Source of the DNA: Pseudonocardia hierapolitana
Lineage (GTDB): Bacteria > Actinomycetota > Actinomycetes > Mycobacteriales > Pseudonocardiaceae
Reading direction: 5' to 3'
Assembly (NCBI RefSeq): GCF_007994075.1
Contig: NZ_VIWU01000001.1
Span: 1,488,001 to 1,552,000, forward strand
Length of the DNA: 64,000 nucleotides
Part shown: piece by piece, positions 1 through 8,440 of the stretch
Position numbering within the stretch: position 1 is the stretch's first letter
Layout of the letters: every line of letters begins with the position of its first letter
Made by a program: the position numbers and the translations under genes
The notes under the pieces: generated by a model
Databases searched by the model: none
What the model was told of the DNA's origin: nothing
What the model saw: only the letters and a program-made list of their open reading frames with translations

Positions 1-572
1 GCGGACGAGCGGCCACCGATCATGATCGGCGGGTGGGGCCGCTGAACGGGCTTGGGGCTGCCGAACGCCCCCGTGAGCTGGACGTGGGTGCCGCGGAAGT
101 CGAACGGCTCGGTCTCGGTCCACAACCGCCGGATCACCGTGCACGCCTCGGCGAGGCTCTCCACGGAGTGGGCGAAGTCGTGGAAGGGCAGGCCGTGTGC
201 CTCGTACTCGCGCCGGGCCAGGGGGTGGCTGGGCCGCGAGCCGGCACCGATGCCGAAATCGAGCCGGCCGCCGGAGACGATGTCGACGGTCGTGGCGATC
301 TTGGCCAGCATCGCGGGCGGCCGGAACCGGTTGCTGCTGACGAGCACACCGACCCGGAGCCGCCGGGTCTGCGCCGCGAGCGCCGTGAGCAGCGTCCAGC
401 CCTCGTAGGTCGGTCCGTCCGGGTCGCCGAAGATCGGCATGAGGTGGTCGAACAGCCAGGCGTGCTCGATCTCGGGCATCGAGTCCGCCTCGCGCCACAG
501 GCGCAGGACGTCCTGGTAGTCGACCTGCGACGGAGCGGTCATGATCCCGAAGCGGGGTGCGGTGTCCGGCAT
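1..572 (-). CDS. LLM-class flavin-dependent oxidoreductase, 3' end off window
   Basis: N-terminal 190 residues of a luciferase-like monooxygenase, reading off the left edge. The protein opens with a short beta strand (PRFGIMTAP), then WLFDHL, RLRVGVLVSS and the conserved GRLDFGIGAGS stretch, followed by the usual SVESLAEACTVIRRLWTE helix and the start of the P-x-P-x-MIGG-type loop that closes the flavin pocket. Members use FMNH2 or reduced F420 to oxidise small organics; in actinobacteria F420 is common, but the cofactor cannot be decided here. The start is ATG at 572. It is divergent from the TetR gene, and two perfect palindromes lie in the intergenic region, so it is probably a target of that repressor. 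Substrate unknown. Confidence 0.8.
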   Translation of the reverse strand, partial: MPDTAPRFGIMTAPSQVDYQDVLRLWREADSMPEIEHAWLFDHLMPIFGDPDGPTYEGWTLLTALAAQTRRLRVGVLVSSNRFRPPAMLAKIATTVDIVSGGRLDFGIGAGSRPSHPLARREYEAHGLPFHDFAHSVESLAEACTVIRRLWTETEPFDFRGTHVQLTGAFGSPKPVQRPHPPIMIGGRSS

Positions 573-592
573 GGGGCATCGATCCTTTCAAG

Positions 593-630
593 CGGAACGT
601 TGTTCCGGAACGATACGGAACGATGTTCCG
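593..630. promoter_or_regulatory. Twin TetR-type operator between divergent genes
   Basis: Two 15-bp perfect dyads, CGGAACGTTGTTCCG (593-607) and CGGAACGATGTTCCG (616-630), share the half-site CGGAAC with a 3-nt spacer and have centres 23 bp apart. They lie between the flavin monooxygenase start (572) and the TetR gene start (about 684). This is the expected geometry for a TetR dimer pair that represses both divergent promoters, including its own. Binding is inference. Confidence 0.7.
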
Positions 631-683
631 ATTGACAAGGTGGATGATGAGGCCTCGGACCGGAGGCTGCAGAGGTGGCGGAC

Positions 684-1253
684 ATGGCAACGCAAGCCCC
701 GCGCAGGCGGGCCGACGCCCGACGCAACGAGAACGCCCTGCTCGACGCCGCAGCAGCGGTCTTCGTCACCTCGGGCGTCGAGGCACCGGTGCGCGACATC
801 GCCGCGCGGGCGGGCGTCGGCGTGGGCACGGTCTACCGCCACTTCCCGACGCGGGCCGACCTGGTCGTGGCCGTCTACCGGCACCAGATCGAGGCGTGCG
901 CCGAGGCGGGCGAGACACTCCTCGCCGAGGCATCCAGCCCCTACGTCGCACTGACGCGGTGGATCGACACGTTCGTCGACCTCCTCGTCACCAAGCACGG
1001 CCTGGCCGCCGCGCTGCGGCCCGACAGCGCGCAGTTCGACGCCCTGCACGCCTACTTCCTCGACCGGCTCCTGCCCGTGGCCACCCGGCTGCTCGAGGCC
1101 GCGGCCGCCTCCGGCGAGATCCGCTCCGACCTGCAGGCCTACGAGGTCATGCGCGGCGTCGGGAACCTCTGCATCGGCGCCGACAGCGACCCCCGCTACG
1201 ACGCACGCCGGCTGGTCGGACTGCTCGTCGCAGGACTGCGGCTGCCGTCCTGA
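684..1253 (+). CDS. TetR/AcrR family transcriptional regulator
   Basis: About 189 residues. The N-terminal helix-turn-helix is clear: ENALLDAAAAVFVTSG, then VRDIAARAGVGVGTVYRHFPTRADLV, the classic TetR recognition helix with the YRHF signature. The C-terminal two thirds form a helical ligand-binding domain with no recognisable ligand. ATG 684 is preferred because GAGG sits 8 nt upstream; an in-frame GTG at 675 is the alternative. The gene is divergent from the flavin monooxygenase and upstream of the glucarate-dehydratase-like gene (71-bp gap). The two perfect palindromes upstream suggest autorepression and control of the divergent oxidoreductase. Confidence 0.88.
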   Translation: MATQAPRRRADARRNENALLDAAAAVFVTSGVEAPVRDIAARAGVGVGTVYRHFPTRADLVVAVYRHQIEACAEAGETLLAEASSPYVALTRWIDTFVDLLVTKHGLAAALRPDSAQFDALHAYFLDRLLPVATRLLEAAAASGEIRSDLQAYEVMRGVGNLCIGADSDPRYDARRLVGLLVAGLRLPS

Positions 1254-1324
1254 ACCCGGCCGAAGCCGCCGTTCCGCCAGGCGCTCCCCCGGCTGCCGGC
1301 CACGAGTACGAGAGGATCACGGGC

Positions 1325-2593
1325 ATGAGCCCTGCCACCGCCCGGATCAGCCGGGTCACCGTCACCCCCGTCGCGTTCGCCGATCCGCCGCTGCTCAACT
1401 CCGTCGGCGTGCACGAGCCGTACGCGTTGCGGGCGATCGTGCGGGTCGACACCGACGAGGGCCTGGTCGGCTGGGGCGAGACCTACGCCGACGACGTCCA
1501 CCTGGAGCGGTTGACCGCGGTGGCGGCCGCACTGGCCGGCCACGACGCGTTCGAGACCGAGCGGCTGCGGCGGGTGGTGGCCGGTGTCCTCGGGTCCGGC
1601 ACGCGCGGGGGCGACGGCGTCGCCGGCATGATCACCGGCGCCAGTGCGGTGGACCGGGTGTTCTCCCCGTTCGAGGTGGCCTGTCTGGACGTGCAGGGCA
1701 GGGCGATCGGCCGGCCGGTCGTCGACCTGCTCGGCGGCCGCGTGCGCGACGCGGTGCCGTACAGCGCGTACCTGTTCTACAAATGGGCCGCGCACCCCGG
1801 CGCCGACGCCGACGAGTGGGGCGAGGCGCTCACCCCCGACCAGCTCGTCGCGCAGGCCCGCCGCATGATCGACGGCTGGGGCTTCCCCGCGATCAAGCTC
1901 AAGGGCGGCGTGCTCCCGCCCGACGACGAGATCGAGGCGACACGCGCGCTCGCCGCCGCGTTCCCCGGCGTGCCGCTGCGCCTCGACCCGAACGCCGCAT
2001 GGACCCCCGAGACCGGCATCCGCGTGGCGAAGGCCCTGGATGGGCTCGTCGAGTACCTGGAGGACCCGTCACCCGGCATCGACGGCATGGCCCGGGTCGC
2101 GGCCGAGGCCCCGATGCCGCTCGCCACGAACATGGCCGTGGTGGCGTTCGACCAGCTGCCGGCATCGGTCGCGGCCGGCGCCGTGCAGGTGGTGCTCAGC
2201 GACCACCACATCTGGGGCGGGCTGCGCCGATCGCAGCTACTGGCCGGCACCTGCGACACGTTCGGCATCGGCCTCTCGATGCACTCGAACTCCCACCTCG
2301 GCATCTCCCTCGCCGCGATGACCCATCTCGCCGCCGCCACCCCGAACCTCACCTACGCCTGCGACACGCACTGGCCGTGGAAGACCGAGGACGTCGTTCG
2401 GCCGGGCGTGCTGGAGTTCGTCGACGGCGCCGTCGCGGTGCCGTCCGGGCCGGGGCTCGGTATCGAGGTCGACGAGGACGCCCTCTCCGCCCTGCACGAG
2501 CAGTACCTGCGGTGCGGCCTGCGCCGCCGTGACGACACCGGCTACATGCGCCGCTTCCAGAGGGACTTCGAACGCAAGCTCGCCTTCTGGTGA
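1325..2593 (+). CDS. Glucarate dehydratase-like enolase superfamily protein
   Basis: 422 residues with the full active-site set of the D-glucarate dehydratase branch of the enolase superfamily. These are the KxK base pair K191/K193 in AIKLKGG, metal ligands D221 (LDPNAAW), E246 (YLEDP) and N269 (ATNM), and the catalytic dyad D293 (LSDHH) and H320 (SMHSNSH) spaced as in GlucD. The N-terminal capping domain carries LVGWGETY. Family chemistry is dehydration of D-glucarate or a related acid sugar to a 2-keto-3-deoxy acid. The start is ATG 1325 with AGAGG 9 nt upstream; the open frame extends further 5' but overlaps the TetR gene. Exact substrate is not shown by sequence. Convergent with the dioxygenase, 18 bp apart. 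Confidence 0.85.
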   Translation: MSPATARISRVTVTPVAFADPPLLNSVGVHEPYALRAIVRVDTDEGLVGWGETYADDVHLERLTAVAAALAGHDAFETERLRRVVAGVLGSGTRGGDGVAGMITGASAVDRVFSPFEVACLDVQGRAIGRPVVDLLGGRVRDAVPYSAYLFYKWAAHPGADADEWGEALTPDQLVAQARRMIDGWGFPAIKLKGGVLPPDDEIEATRALAAAFPGVPLRLDPNAAWTPETGIRVAKALDGLVEYLEDPSPGIDGMARVAAEAPMPLATNMAVVAFDQLPASVAAGAVQVVLSDHHIWGGLRRSQLLAGTCDTFGIGLSMHSNSHLGISLAAMTHLAAATPNLTYACDTHWPWKTEDVVRPGVLEFVDGAVAVPSGPGLGIEVDEDALSALHEQYLRCGLRRRDDTGYMRRFQRDFERKLAFW

Positions 2594-2611
2594 TCCCCAT
2601 GGATGTTGTCG

Positions 2612-3589
2612 TCACCAGCGTCCGGGTTCGCTCCCGATGATCGGCTCGGACGGCCTGCCGTCGACGCCGACGGGCACGTCACCGGCCAGCATCACCCGGT
2701 GCATGATCCTCGGGGAACCGAGGTGGCCGTGGTCACGGGGGGCCAGGTGCATCGCAGCCCGGTTGTCCCAGAAGGCCACACTGCCCGGTTCCCAGCGGAA
2801 GCGGACCGTGTACTCGGGCCGGACGGCCTGCTCCAGCAGCATGTCCAGGACGGCTCGGCTCTCCGCGCGGGAGACGTCGACGATCTGCTCGACGTAGTAG
2901 CCGTTGACGAACAGCACCCGCTCCCCGGTCTCCGGATGGACGCGTACCAGCGGGTGCACCGAGGCGACCTGGTGCTCCAGCAGGTGGCGGACGTAGGCGT
3001 CATCGCCCGGTCGGGGCTGGTAGCCGACGCCGAGCCGGTGTTCGGCCCTCAGACCGGCCACGAACTCCCGCACCGGCGCGGACAGCCCGGCGTACGCCGC
3101 GGCCAGGTTGGACCAGGTGGTGTCACCACCGTAGGGCGGCACGCTCTCGGCGCGCAGGATGGTCGCGGCCGGCGGGTCGATGCGGGCGCCGTGGTCGCAG
3201 TGCCAGCCGCGGAGCAGGGTGTGCCGGCGGCGCTGCAGCCACTCGTCGTGCTCCATGCCGAACCGGCCGCCCAGCTCCAACCGGTCGGCCGTGGTCTCGA
3301 TCTCCGGGAACTCCATCGGGGACGCGCTCCCGCGCCTTCGGATCACGACGGGCTGCCCGAACCGCCGCGCGAACGCGACGTGCCCGGCGTGGTCCAGCCG
3401 CTGCCCGCGGAAGAAGACCACCTTCCAGCGCAGCACCGCCGCCCTGATCGCCGCGACCTGGGCGTCGTTCAGGTCCCCGGCCAGATCGACGCCTGCGATC
3501 TCGGCACCGATGTACCCCGCGACCGGTTTCACCTCGATCCCGGCCGCCCGTTCCGCCGTCCGGTCCACCGTGCCCCGATCCGTCACCAT
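2612..3589 (-). CDS. TauD/TfdA family Fe(II)/2-oxoglutarate dioxygenase
   Basis: 325 residues. Residues 20-60 (VAGYIGAEIAGVDLAGDL) are the typical TauD N-terminus, followed by VVFFRGQ. The iron facial triad is visible as H-x-D in WHCDHG near the middle and the distal H in RIMHRVML close to the C-terminus. PYGGDTTWSNL and VRFRWEPGSVAFWDNRAAMHLA are the standard 2-oxoglutarate-binding region motifs. Family members hydroxylate sulfonates, phenoxyacetates or other small acids, often releasing sulfite or phenol. The substrate here is unknown. The gene stands alone, convergent with the enolase-superfamily gene. Confidence 0.88.
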   Translation of the reverse strand: MVTDRGTVDRTAERAAGIEVKPVAGYIGAEIAGVDLAGDLNDAQVAAIRAAVLRWKVVFFRGQRLDHAGHVAFARRFGQPVVIRRRGSASPMEFPEIETTADRLELGGRFGMEHDEWLQRRRHTLLRGWHCDHGARIDPPAATILRAESVPPYGGDTTWSNLAAAYAGLSAPVREFVAGLRAEHRLGVGYQPRPGDDAYVRHLLEHQVASVHPLVRVHPETGERVLFVNGYYVEQIVDVSRAESRAVLDMLLEQAVRPEYTVRFRWEPGSVAFWDNRAAMHLAPRDHGHLGSPRIMHRVMLAGDVPVGVDGRPSEPIIGSEPGRW

Positions 3590-3756
3590 GCGCGCTCCGA
3601 TGGTCGTCCGTACGTCCGTAGTACCGGCTCACCCCAGATCGTGACAGGGGGCTCGGGCGAGAACCCGTCACGAAAGTGGAGGGGTCAGCCTTGACGAGTT
3701 CCGTCGGCACATTCCGCGTGAGCTAACCATTCCTGCAGTTCCGCCGAGCCACTCGC

Positions 3757-4608
3757 ATGACACAGTCCGGCTCGTCGACGCGCTCGTCCGCCCTCCGCGA
3801 GGCCGGGGTCTTCCTCGCGATCTGCTACGCGCTCGCGCTGGCGATCGCGATCGCGCTTCCGCGCGCCGGAATCGCCCCGCTGATCAGCATGATCATGCCG
3901 GTCGTCGCGGTCGCGATCACCGTGCTCGTCATGATTCCCCGCGGCCGGCGGCGAGCGGCGTGGGCGGAGGTGGGGTTCGGGCGCCCGGCCTGGCGCGCAC
4001 TGCTCGTCGCCGTGGCCGGACCGTTGGTCATCATCAGCGTGAGCTTCGCGATCGCCGCTGCGGTCGGCGTCGTCCGCTTCGCGGTCCCGGACGGCGGCAT
4101 CGGCGGCTGGCTGCTCGAGCTGGTGATCGGGATCCCGGTGTTCGGGGTGATCCTCCTCGGTGAGGAGATCGGGTGGCGCGGGTTCCTGCTGCTCCGGTTC
4201 GGCGCCGTGATGTCCGGCCGCCGCGCGGCACTCGCCGCGGGCGCCTGCCAGGCGGCCTTCCACCTACCGCTGCTGACGCTCACCACGACGTACCAGGCGG
4301 AGGGGAACCGGTGGATCGTCGTGCCGATGGTGATGGTGACGTTGACGCTCGCCGGTGTCTGGTACGGCTGGCTGCGGCTCTGGTCCGGCAGCATCTGGCC
4401 GGTGGGCCTGTCCCACAGTGCCTTCAACAACGCCTTGCAGGCCGCTGCCGGGGTCGCGGTGGCGACCTCGCCCGCCGCGATGGCCTACACGACGACGGAG
4501 ACCGGCGTGGTGACGATGCTGATCGTCCTCGTCACCGCGGTGTTCCTGTTGACGCGGCGGGCGGCGGACTTCCGAATGCCTCAGGGTCGGGTGCGGAGCG
4601 GCCGATAG
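3757..4608 (+). CDS. CPBP family intramembrane glutamic endopeptidase
   Basis: 283 residues, mostly membrane-embedded with about eight hydrophobic segments. The three Abi/CPBP motifs are present: EExxxR in GEEIGWRG, the FxxxH-like AAFHLPLL, and HSAFNN. Family proteins are Rce1-like glutamate intramembrane proteases that cleave prenylated or peptide substrates; in bacteria they are often linked to bacteriocin immunity or maturation, but no peptide precursor is seen nearby. The C-terminus (MPQGRVRSGR) is cytoplasmic. The downstream methyltransferase begins 64 bp later and may be co-transcribed. Function in this host is unknown. Confidence 0.85.
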   Translation: MTQSGSSTRSSALREAGVFLAICYALALAIAIALPRAGIAPLISMIMPVVAVAITVLVMIPRGRRRAAWAEVGFGRPAWRALLVAVAGPLVIISVSFAIAAAVGVVRFAVPDGGIGGWLLELVIGIPVFGVILLGEEIGWRGFLLLRFGAVMSGRRAALAAGACQAAFHLPLLTLTTTYQAEGNRWIVVPMVMVTLTLAGVWYGWLRLWSGSIWPVGLSHSAFNNALQAAAGVAVATSPAAMAYTTTETGVVTMLIVLVTAVFLLTRRAADFRMPQGRVRSGR

Positions 4609-4672
4609 CTCGGCCCGCACACCCGTCCCGCACGGTCCTGCGGCACGATGGGATCGGAGGTGATCTGAGGCG

Positions 4673-5293
4673 GTGACGTTGGATCGGGACTTCTGGGAGG
4701 GACGCTGGTCCCAGGTCCTGCGCGAGCACGGGGACAAGGTTGCGAAGATCCCCCCGAACGCATGGCTCACGGAGGCGGTCGGCGACCTGCGCCCCGGACG
4801 CGCCCTCGACGCGGGCTGCGGCCACGGATCCGACACCCTATGGCTCGCCGCGCGCGGATGGCAGGTCACCGCGGTCGACTTCTCCACGGCCGCACTGGCG
4901 CACGCCCGGTCGACGGCCGAGACCATCGGGGCGGACGTCGCCGGACGCATCGACTGGGTCGAGGGCGATCTGGCCGGCTGGACCCCGCGGTCGGGGCGCT
5001 ACGACCTCGTGACCTGCCTCTACGTCCACGTGGCGGGATCGGTGGAGGAGATGGTGCAGCGGATGGCGGCGGGCGTCGCGCCCGGCGGGACCCTGTTCCT
5101 GGTCGGCCACCGCCCGATCGACCCGGCCACCGGCGCCCCGACGCCCGCGGCCGGCCAGGTGCAGGTCTCCGTCGACGAGGCGGTCGCCGCGCTCGGCACC
5201 GGCCGCTGGGAGTTCGTCGTCGCGGAGGACCGCCCGCGGGCCCAGGCCGGCACCGGCGTCGACGCCGTCATCCACGCGCGACGCCTGTCCTGA
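4673..5293 (+). CDS. Class I SAM-dependent methyltransferase
   Basis: 206 residues with a Rossmann methyltransferase fold. Motif I is RALDAGCGHGSDTLWLA; the acidic end of strand 2 is VTAVDFS; motif IV is YDLVTCLYVHV; and LFLVGH marks strand 5. DFWEGRW at the N-terminus resembles thiopurine or tellurite-type small methyltransferases (TehB-like), but the acceptor is not identifiable. The start is GTG 4673. It follows the CPBP protease in the same direction. Confidence 0.82.
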   Translation: MTLDRDFWEGRWSQVLREHGDKVAKIPPNAWLTEAVGDLRPGRALDAGCGHGSDTLWLAARGWQVTAVDFSTAALAHARSTAETIGADVAGRIDWVEGDLAGWTPRSGRYDLVTCLYVHVAGSVEEMVQRMAAGVAPGGTLFLVGHRPIDPATGAPTPAAGQVQVSVDEAVAALGTGRWEFVVAEDRPRAQAGTGVDAVIHARRLS

Positions 5294-5400
5294 CGGACCG
5301 CCGCCCGATCCGCCACGCCGAGCGGCGGATCCACGCGCCGATTCCTGCCAGCTTCGAACGAAAGCTCGCCACCCGATAGCGACGACCCCCGTCCCGGTTG

Positions 5401-6036
5401 ATGATCGCGTGCATGCCTGGAAGTGGCGCGGTGGACAGCGGTACGCCGGTACTCCCCGTCGGCCACGACTTGGGCGCCTTCCACGCCGGGGACGGCGTGA
5501 CGGCGCCCGTGCAACAGGTGCGCGTCGGTGCGGAGATCATCGACCTCGACCCGGTGCATTTCGCCGCGTGGACGGCAGCGCACGGGGCGCCGACGGAGGA
5601 CGGCGCGGCGCCCGTCGTCACCGTGGGCGGGTTGGGTGCCGTGTACGGCGAGGAGGTCGTGGCAGGCCTGGTCCGCGACCGCCTGCTTGCCGCGATCGTC
5701 CCGCATGCGGAGTTCGCGGAGGGTCACCGGCTCCTGGCGCTCGCGCAAGGACTCGGCAACAGCGCGGAGCACCCGTGGTTGTTCTCGGTCGGGTTGCTCT
5801 ACCAGCCGCTGGCGGTGATGACCGGCGGGATGTACGACCTGTGGCAGGGGGCCGGCCTCTCCCCCGATCTGTGGTCGGCGTGCGAGGAGGCGGCCGCGGC
5901 AGCGCGGCAGGCCGGGGCCACCGAGGACCAGTACACCGATCCGGAGCAGATGCTGGCCGGGGCGATGAGCGTGCTGCCCCAGCTGCTCACGGCGCGGGTG
6001 GCGTGCCTGGACCTGCGGATGTGGGTGTCGGCGTGA
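5401..6036 (+). CDS. Uncharacterised protein, first of a tandem paralogous pair
   Basis: About 211 residues with no family I can name. It is clearly homologous to the next gene. Both contain a P-x-GH-x-x-G opening (VLPVGHDLGAFH), a V-x-Q-VRVG strand, a W-x-x-AHGAP motif, a winged-helix-like middle ending in an RxxLLAxxP turn, GLGN, and YDLWQGAGLSPDLWSACEEA near the C-terminus. No signal peptide or membrane segment is visible. The stop overlaps the downstream start (GTGA), so the pair is translationally coupled. TTG 5398 and ATG 5413 are alternative starts. The repeated WxxAHGAP block and the DLW/ELW motif suggest a conserved binding surface rather than an enzyme active site. Confidence 0.7.
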   Translation: MIACMPGSGAVDSGTPVLPVGHDLGAFHAGDGVTAPVQQVRVGAEIIDLDPVHFAAWTAAHGAPTEDGAAPVVTVGGLGAVYGEEVVAGLVRDRLLAAIVPHAEFAEGHRLLALAQGLGNSAEHPWLFSVGLLYQPLAVMTGGMYDLWQGAGLSPDLWSACEEAAAAARQAGATEDQYTDPEQMLAGAMSVLPQLLTARVACLDLRMWVSA

Positions 6037-6635
6037 GCAACCTGGTGTTCCCGATCGGCCACTACGTCGGTGAGCGGCACCCGGAGGGCGTGCAGGTGGT
6101 GCGCGTCGGTGGGGCGCACCACGCGCTCACGGACGACGAGTTCGGGGTGTGGGTACTCGCGCACGGTGCGCCGGTCGGCGGTTCGACGGCATGGACCACG
6201 GACGACCTGCTCGCCCTCGCCGAGGAGACCGGGCCGGACGACGCCGGACGGCATCTCGAGGAACTGACCGCGAGAGGGCTCCTCGCGCTGGTGCCCGCCG
6301 ACGGGGGCCGCAAGGCGGTGGCGTTCGCCGAGACCTACCGGCTCACGCCCCTGCTCGTCGGGCTCGGCAACACCGGGACCGACCCGGACAGCTACGCCCT
6401 GGGTTTCCCGCTGCTGGACGAGCCGGTGGCGGTGGTGCCCGCGGGCAGCTACGAGCTGTGGCAGTGGGGGCACATCGCGCCCAGCATCCGGCACACCTGC
6501 GACGTGCGGGTGAAGGTCGCGGCCGACCTGAACGAGCCGACCGGCGCCGCGGAGGCGCTGCACGGCCTCCTCGCCGATCTGCGGCTGTTGTTGGTCAACA
6601 GCTGTGCCTATCTGGATCTGGCGCGGTTGCGGTAA
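6033..6635 (+). CDS. Uncharacterised protein, second of a tandem paralogous pair
   Basis: 200 residues starting at GTG 6033, overlapping the previous stop as GTGA. It repeats the layout of its neighbour: FPIGHYVGERHP, VQVVRVGGAHHALT, FGVWVLAHGAP, TTDDLLALAEE, then TARGLLALVP, LGNTGTDP, YELWQWGHIAPSIRHTC and a helical tail. The middle third (about residues 50-90) looks like a winged helix, with ARGLLA as the end of the recognition region. The pair probably arose by tandem duplication and may form a heterodimer. The gene ends 8 bp before the convergent LacI gene. Confidence 0.7.
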   Translation: MSNLVFPIGHYVGERHPEGVQVVRVGGAHHALTDDEFGVWVLAHGAPVGGSTAWTTDDLLALAEETGPDDAGRHLEELTARGLLALVPADGGRKAVAFAETYRLTPLLVGLGNTGTDPDSYALGFPLLDEPVAVVPAGSYELWQWGHIAPSIRHTCDVRVKVAADLNEPTGAAEALHGLLADLRLLLVNSCAYLDLARLR

Positions 6636-6642
6636 CCGGGCG

Positions 6643-7647
6643 CTACCCGCTGACCGTGCTGGCCCTGATCACCAGCCCCGGTTCGAAGACGAGGTGCCGC
6701 TCGCCGACGGTGCCCGCGATCTCCTCCAGCAGCAGGTCGACGGCCGCGAAGCCGAAGGCCTCGTGCGGAAGGCGCACCGAGCTGAGCGGGATGAGCGACG
6801 CCTCGCCGAACTCGATGTCGTCGTAGCCGATCAGCGCGATGTCCTCCGGCACCCGGACCCCGCCCGCCACCAGGATGTGCAGGATGCCGAGCGCGAGGAG
6901 GTCGTTCACCGCGAAGATCGCGTCGGGCCGGGCGGACTCCGGCCGGGCGAGCAGCGCCCTGCCGACCTCGCTGCCGCCGCGGATCGTACGGTCCCGGGCG
7001 TCGATGATCTCGAGGGTGGCCGCCGGTTCGCCGCGCACGGCGTCGCTCGCCCCGGCCAGCCGGTCGGCCACCTGCCGCACCCCGAGGGGTCCGCCGACGA
7101 ACGCCACCCGGCGGCGTCCCAGCTCGACCAGGTGTGACGCCGCGAGGCGCCCACCCGTGACGTCGTCGATCGACAGCGACGGCTGCTCCGGCGACTGGGC
7201 GGCCTGCCCGACGAGCACCGACGGGGTGCCGCGCGACCGGATGCGGGCCAGGCGGTCCTCGATCGGCCCGTTCGAGGCCACGAGCATGCCGCTCACCTGC
7301 TGCTGCTCGAAGAGCTGCAGGTAGGCGTCCTCGCGTTCCCGGCTGCGGCGCGAGTTGGCGATGAAGACGGCGAGGCCCCGCTGCGAGGCCCGCTGCTCGA
7401 CCCCCTCCGCGATCGCCGCGAAGTACGGGTTGCTCACGTCGGGCGCGATGTAGGCGACCGCGCTGCTCCTGCCCAGTCGCAGCAGGCGACCCGCGTCGTT
7501 CCGGACGAAGCCCAGCGCGTCGATCGCAGTGCGGATGCGCTGCGCTTTCTCGTCGGACACCTTGTCGGGGTGGTTGAGGTAATGCGACACCGTGCCGACC
7601 GCCACGCCCGCACGGAGCGCGACGTCGCGGATCGTCACGCGGCCCAT
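6643..7647 (-). CDS. LacI family transcriptional regulator
   Basis: 334 residues. The N-terminal helix-turn-helix is VTIRDVALRAGVAVGTVSHYLN with the hinge ALGFVRNDAGRLLRLGRS, followed by a periplasmic-binding-protein fold (VAYIAPDVSNPYFAAIAEGVE, LVASNG, FAVNDLLALGIL, LIGYDDIEFGE). Members bind sugars or sugar derivatives. The start is ATG 7647 with GGAG upstream. The promoter region holds TTGAAACG (7666-7679 on the minus strand), which recurs inside a better palindrome upstream of the epimerase-glycoside hydrolase operon at 10799-10812. This suggests autoregulation and control of that operon, though a DUF4231-type gene lies between. Confidence 0.9.
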   Translation of the reverse strand: MGRVTIRDVALRAGVAVGTVSHYLNHPDKVSDEKAQRIRTAIDALGFVRNDAGRLLRLGRSSAVAYIAPDVSNPYFAAIAEGVEQRASQRGLAVFIANSRRSREREDAYLQLFEQQQVSGMLVASNGPIEDRLARIRSRGTPSVLVGQAAQSPEQPSLSIDDVTGGRLAASHLVELGRRRVAFVGGPLGVRQVADRLAGASDAVRGEPAATLEIIDARDRTIRGGSEVGRALLARPESARPDAIFAVNDLLALGILHILVAGGVRVPEDIALIGYDDIEFGEASLIPLSSVRLPHEAFGFAAVDLLLEEIAGTVGERHLVFEPGLVIRASTVSG

Positions 7648-7665
7648 CCCGATCTCCTCGCGCCG

Positions 7666-7679
7666 TCGTATCGTTTCAA
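7666..7679 (-). promoter_or_regulatory. Putative LacI half-operator upstream of the LacI gene
   Basis: On the minus strand the sequence is TTGAAACGATACGA. It shares TTGAAACG with the palindrome at 10799-10812 and has the central CG typical of LacI-family sites. Its right half is poorly conserved (4 of 7 symmetrical positions), so it may be a weak autoregulatory site. Confidence 0.35.
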
Positions 7680-7796
7680 TCTACCCGGGCACCCCGGCCG
7701 CCTGACGCACGAACGCGCTGGTCGAGCCCCGGACGGAGCTCGAAAGACTGTTCAACGGAGTGGGCGGGCTCGATCACGGCTGATTCGAGAGTGGTC

Positions 7797-8297
7797 CTAC
7801 TGCACGACCTCCCCCCGCCGTCGCTGATCGAGCCACCGCGTGCTCGTCTGCCGCCAGACCTGCTGCGAGCGTTCGAAGAAGGGCTCGATGTCCTCACGAC
7901 GCAGTTCGTCGTCGCCCCTGGTCGCCAGCAGGTAGTCCAGCTCGTCCCGGATCCGGCGCAACTCGGCCTGCGCCTCCTCCATCAGCACCCACCGGGACCG
8001 CCAGTTGAAGAACGGTTCGACGGCCGCGACCACCGTGGACAACGCGACGAGCGAGAACCCGAGACTCGCCCAGAAGTCGAGATCCTGAAGACCCAGGATC
8101 ACGGTCGACGCACCTGAGAGTCCGAGCGTCACCATCCGTGTGATGGAAGCCGCGGAGCGAAACCGCTTCTTGCGCGGCTGTGCCCACACGATGCCGCGCA
8201 CAGCCTCCGAGCGAACCCACAGAGCCAGCTCACGAGCGGAAAGCTGCTGCGGCGGATCCCGCTCCTCGTCCTCGTCCCAGTCTGCCTGCCTACCCAT
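7797..8297 (-). CDS. Two-TM protein of DUF4231/SLATT type
   Basis: 166 residues. A charged N-terminus with WDEDEERDPP leads into two hydrophobic segments (about residues 54-70, TRMVTLGLSGASTVILG, and 75-92, ASLGFSLVALSTVVAAV). A long amphipathic helix follows, rich in E/R (WVLMEEAQAELRRIRDELDYLLATRGDD). This arrangement matches DUF4231/SLATT proteins, whose relatives are membrane effectors in nucleotide-signalling conflict systems. No nucleotide sensor or synthetase lies next to it here, so an effector role is only a possibility. Confidence 0.5.
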   Translation of the reverse strand: MGRQADWDEDEERDPPQQLSARELALWVRSEAVRGIVWAQPRKKRFRSAASITRMVTLGLSGASTVILGLQDLDFWASLGFSLVALSTVVAAVEPFFNWRSRWVLMEEAQAELRRIRDELDYLLATRGDDELRREDIEPFFERSQQVWRQTSTRWLDQRRRGEVVQ

Positions 8298-8440
8298 CCC
8301 GGCCCCGTTCCGTTGCTGCCCGAGCTCGTCTCGTGAGCGCTACACGTGATGCAGGAGCGTCAGAGGAATGTCACTCCGACACCATTCCCGGCGATCGTCG
8401 CGCGCACGACGCAGGACCTCACGGCGGGCGTGGCCGGACC

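Noticed and set aside
557..1324. 5' extension of the enolase-superfamily frame back to 557
   Set aside because: It overlaps the whole TetR gene. ATG 1325 has its own ribosome site and begins at the conserved N-terminus of the family.
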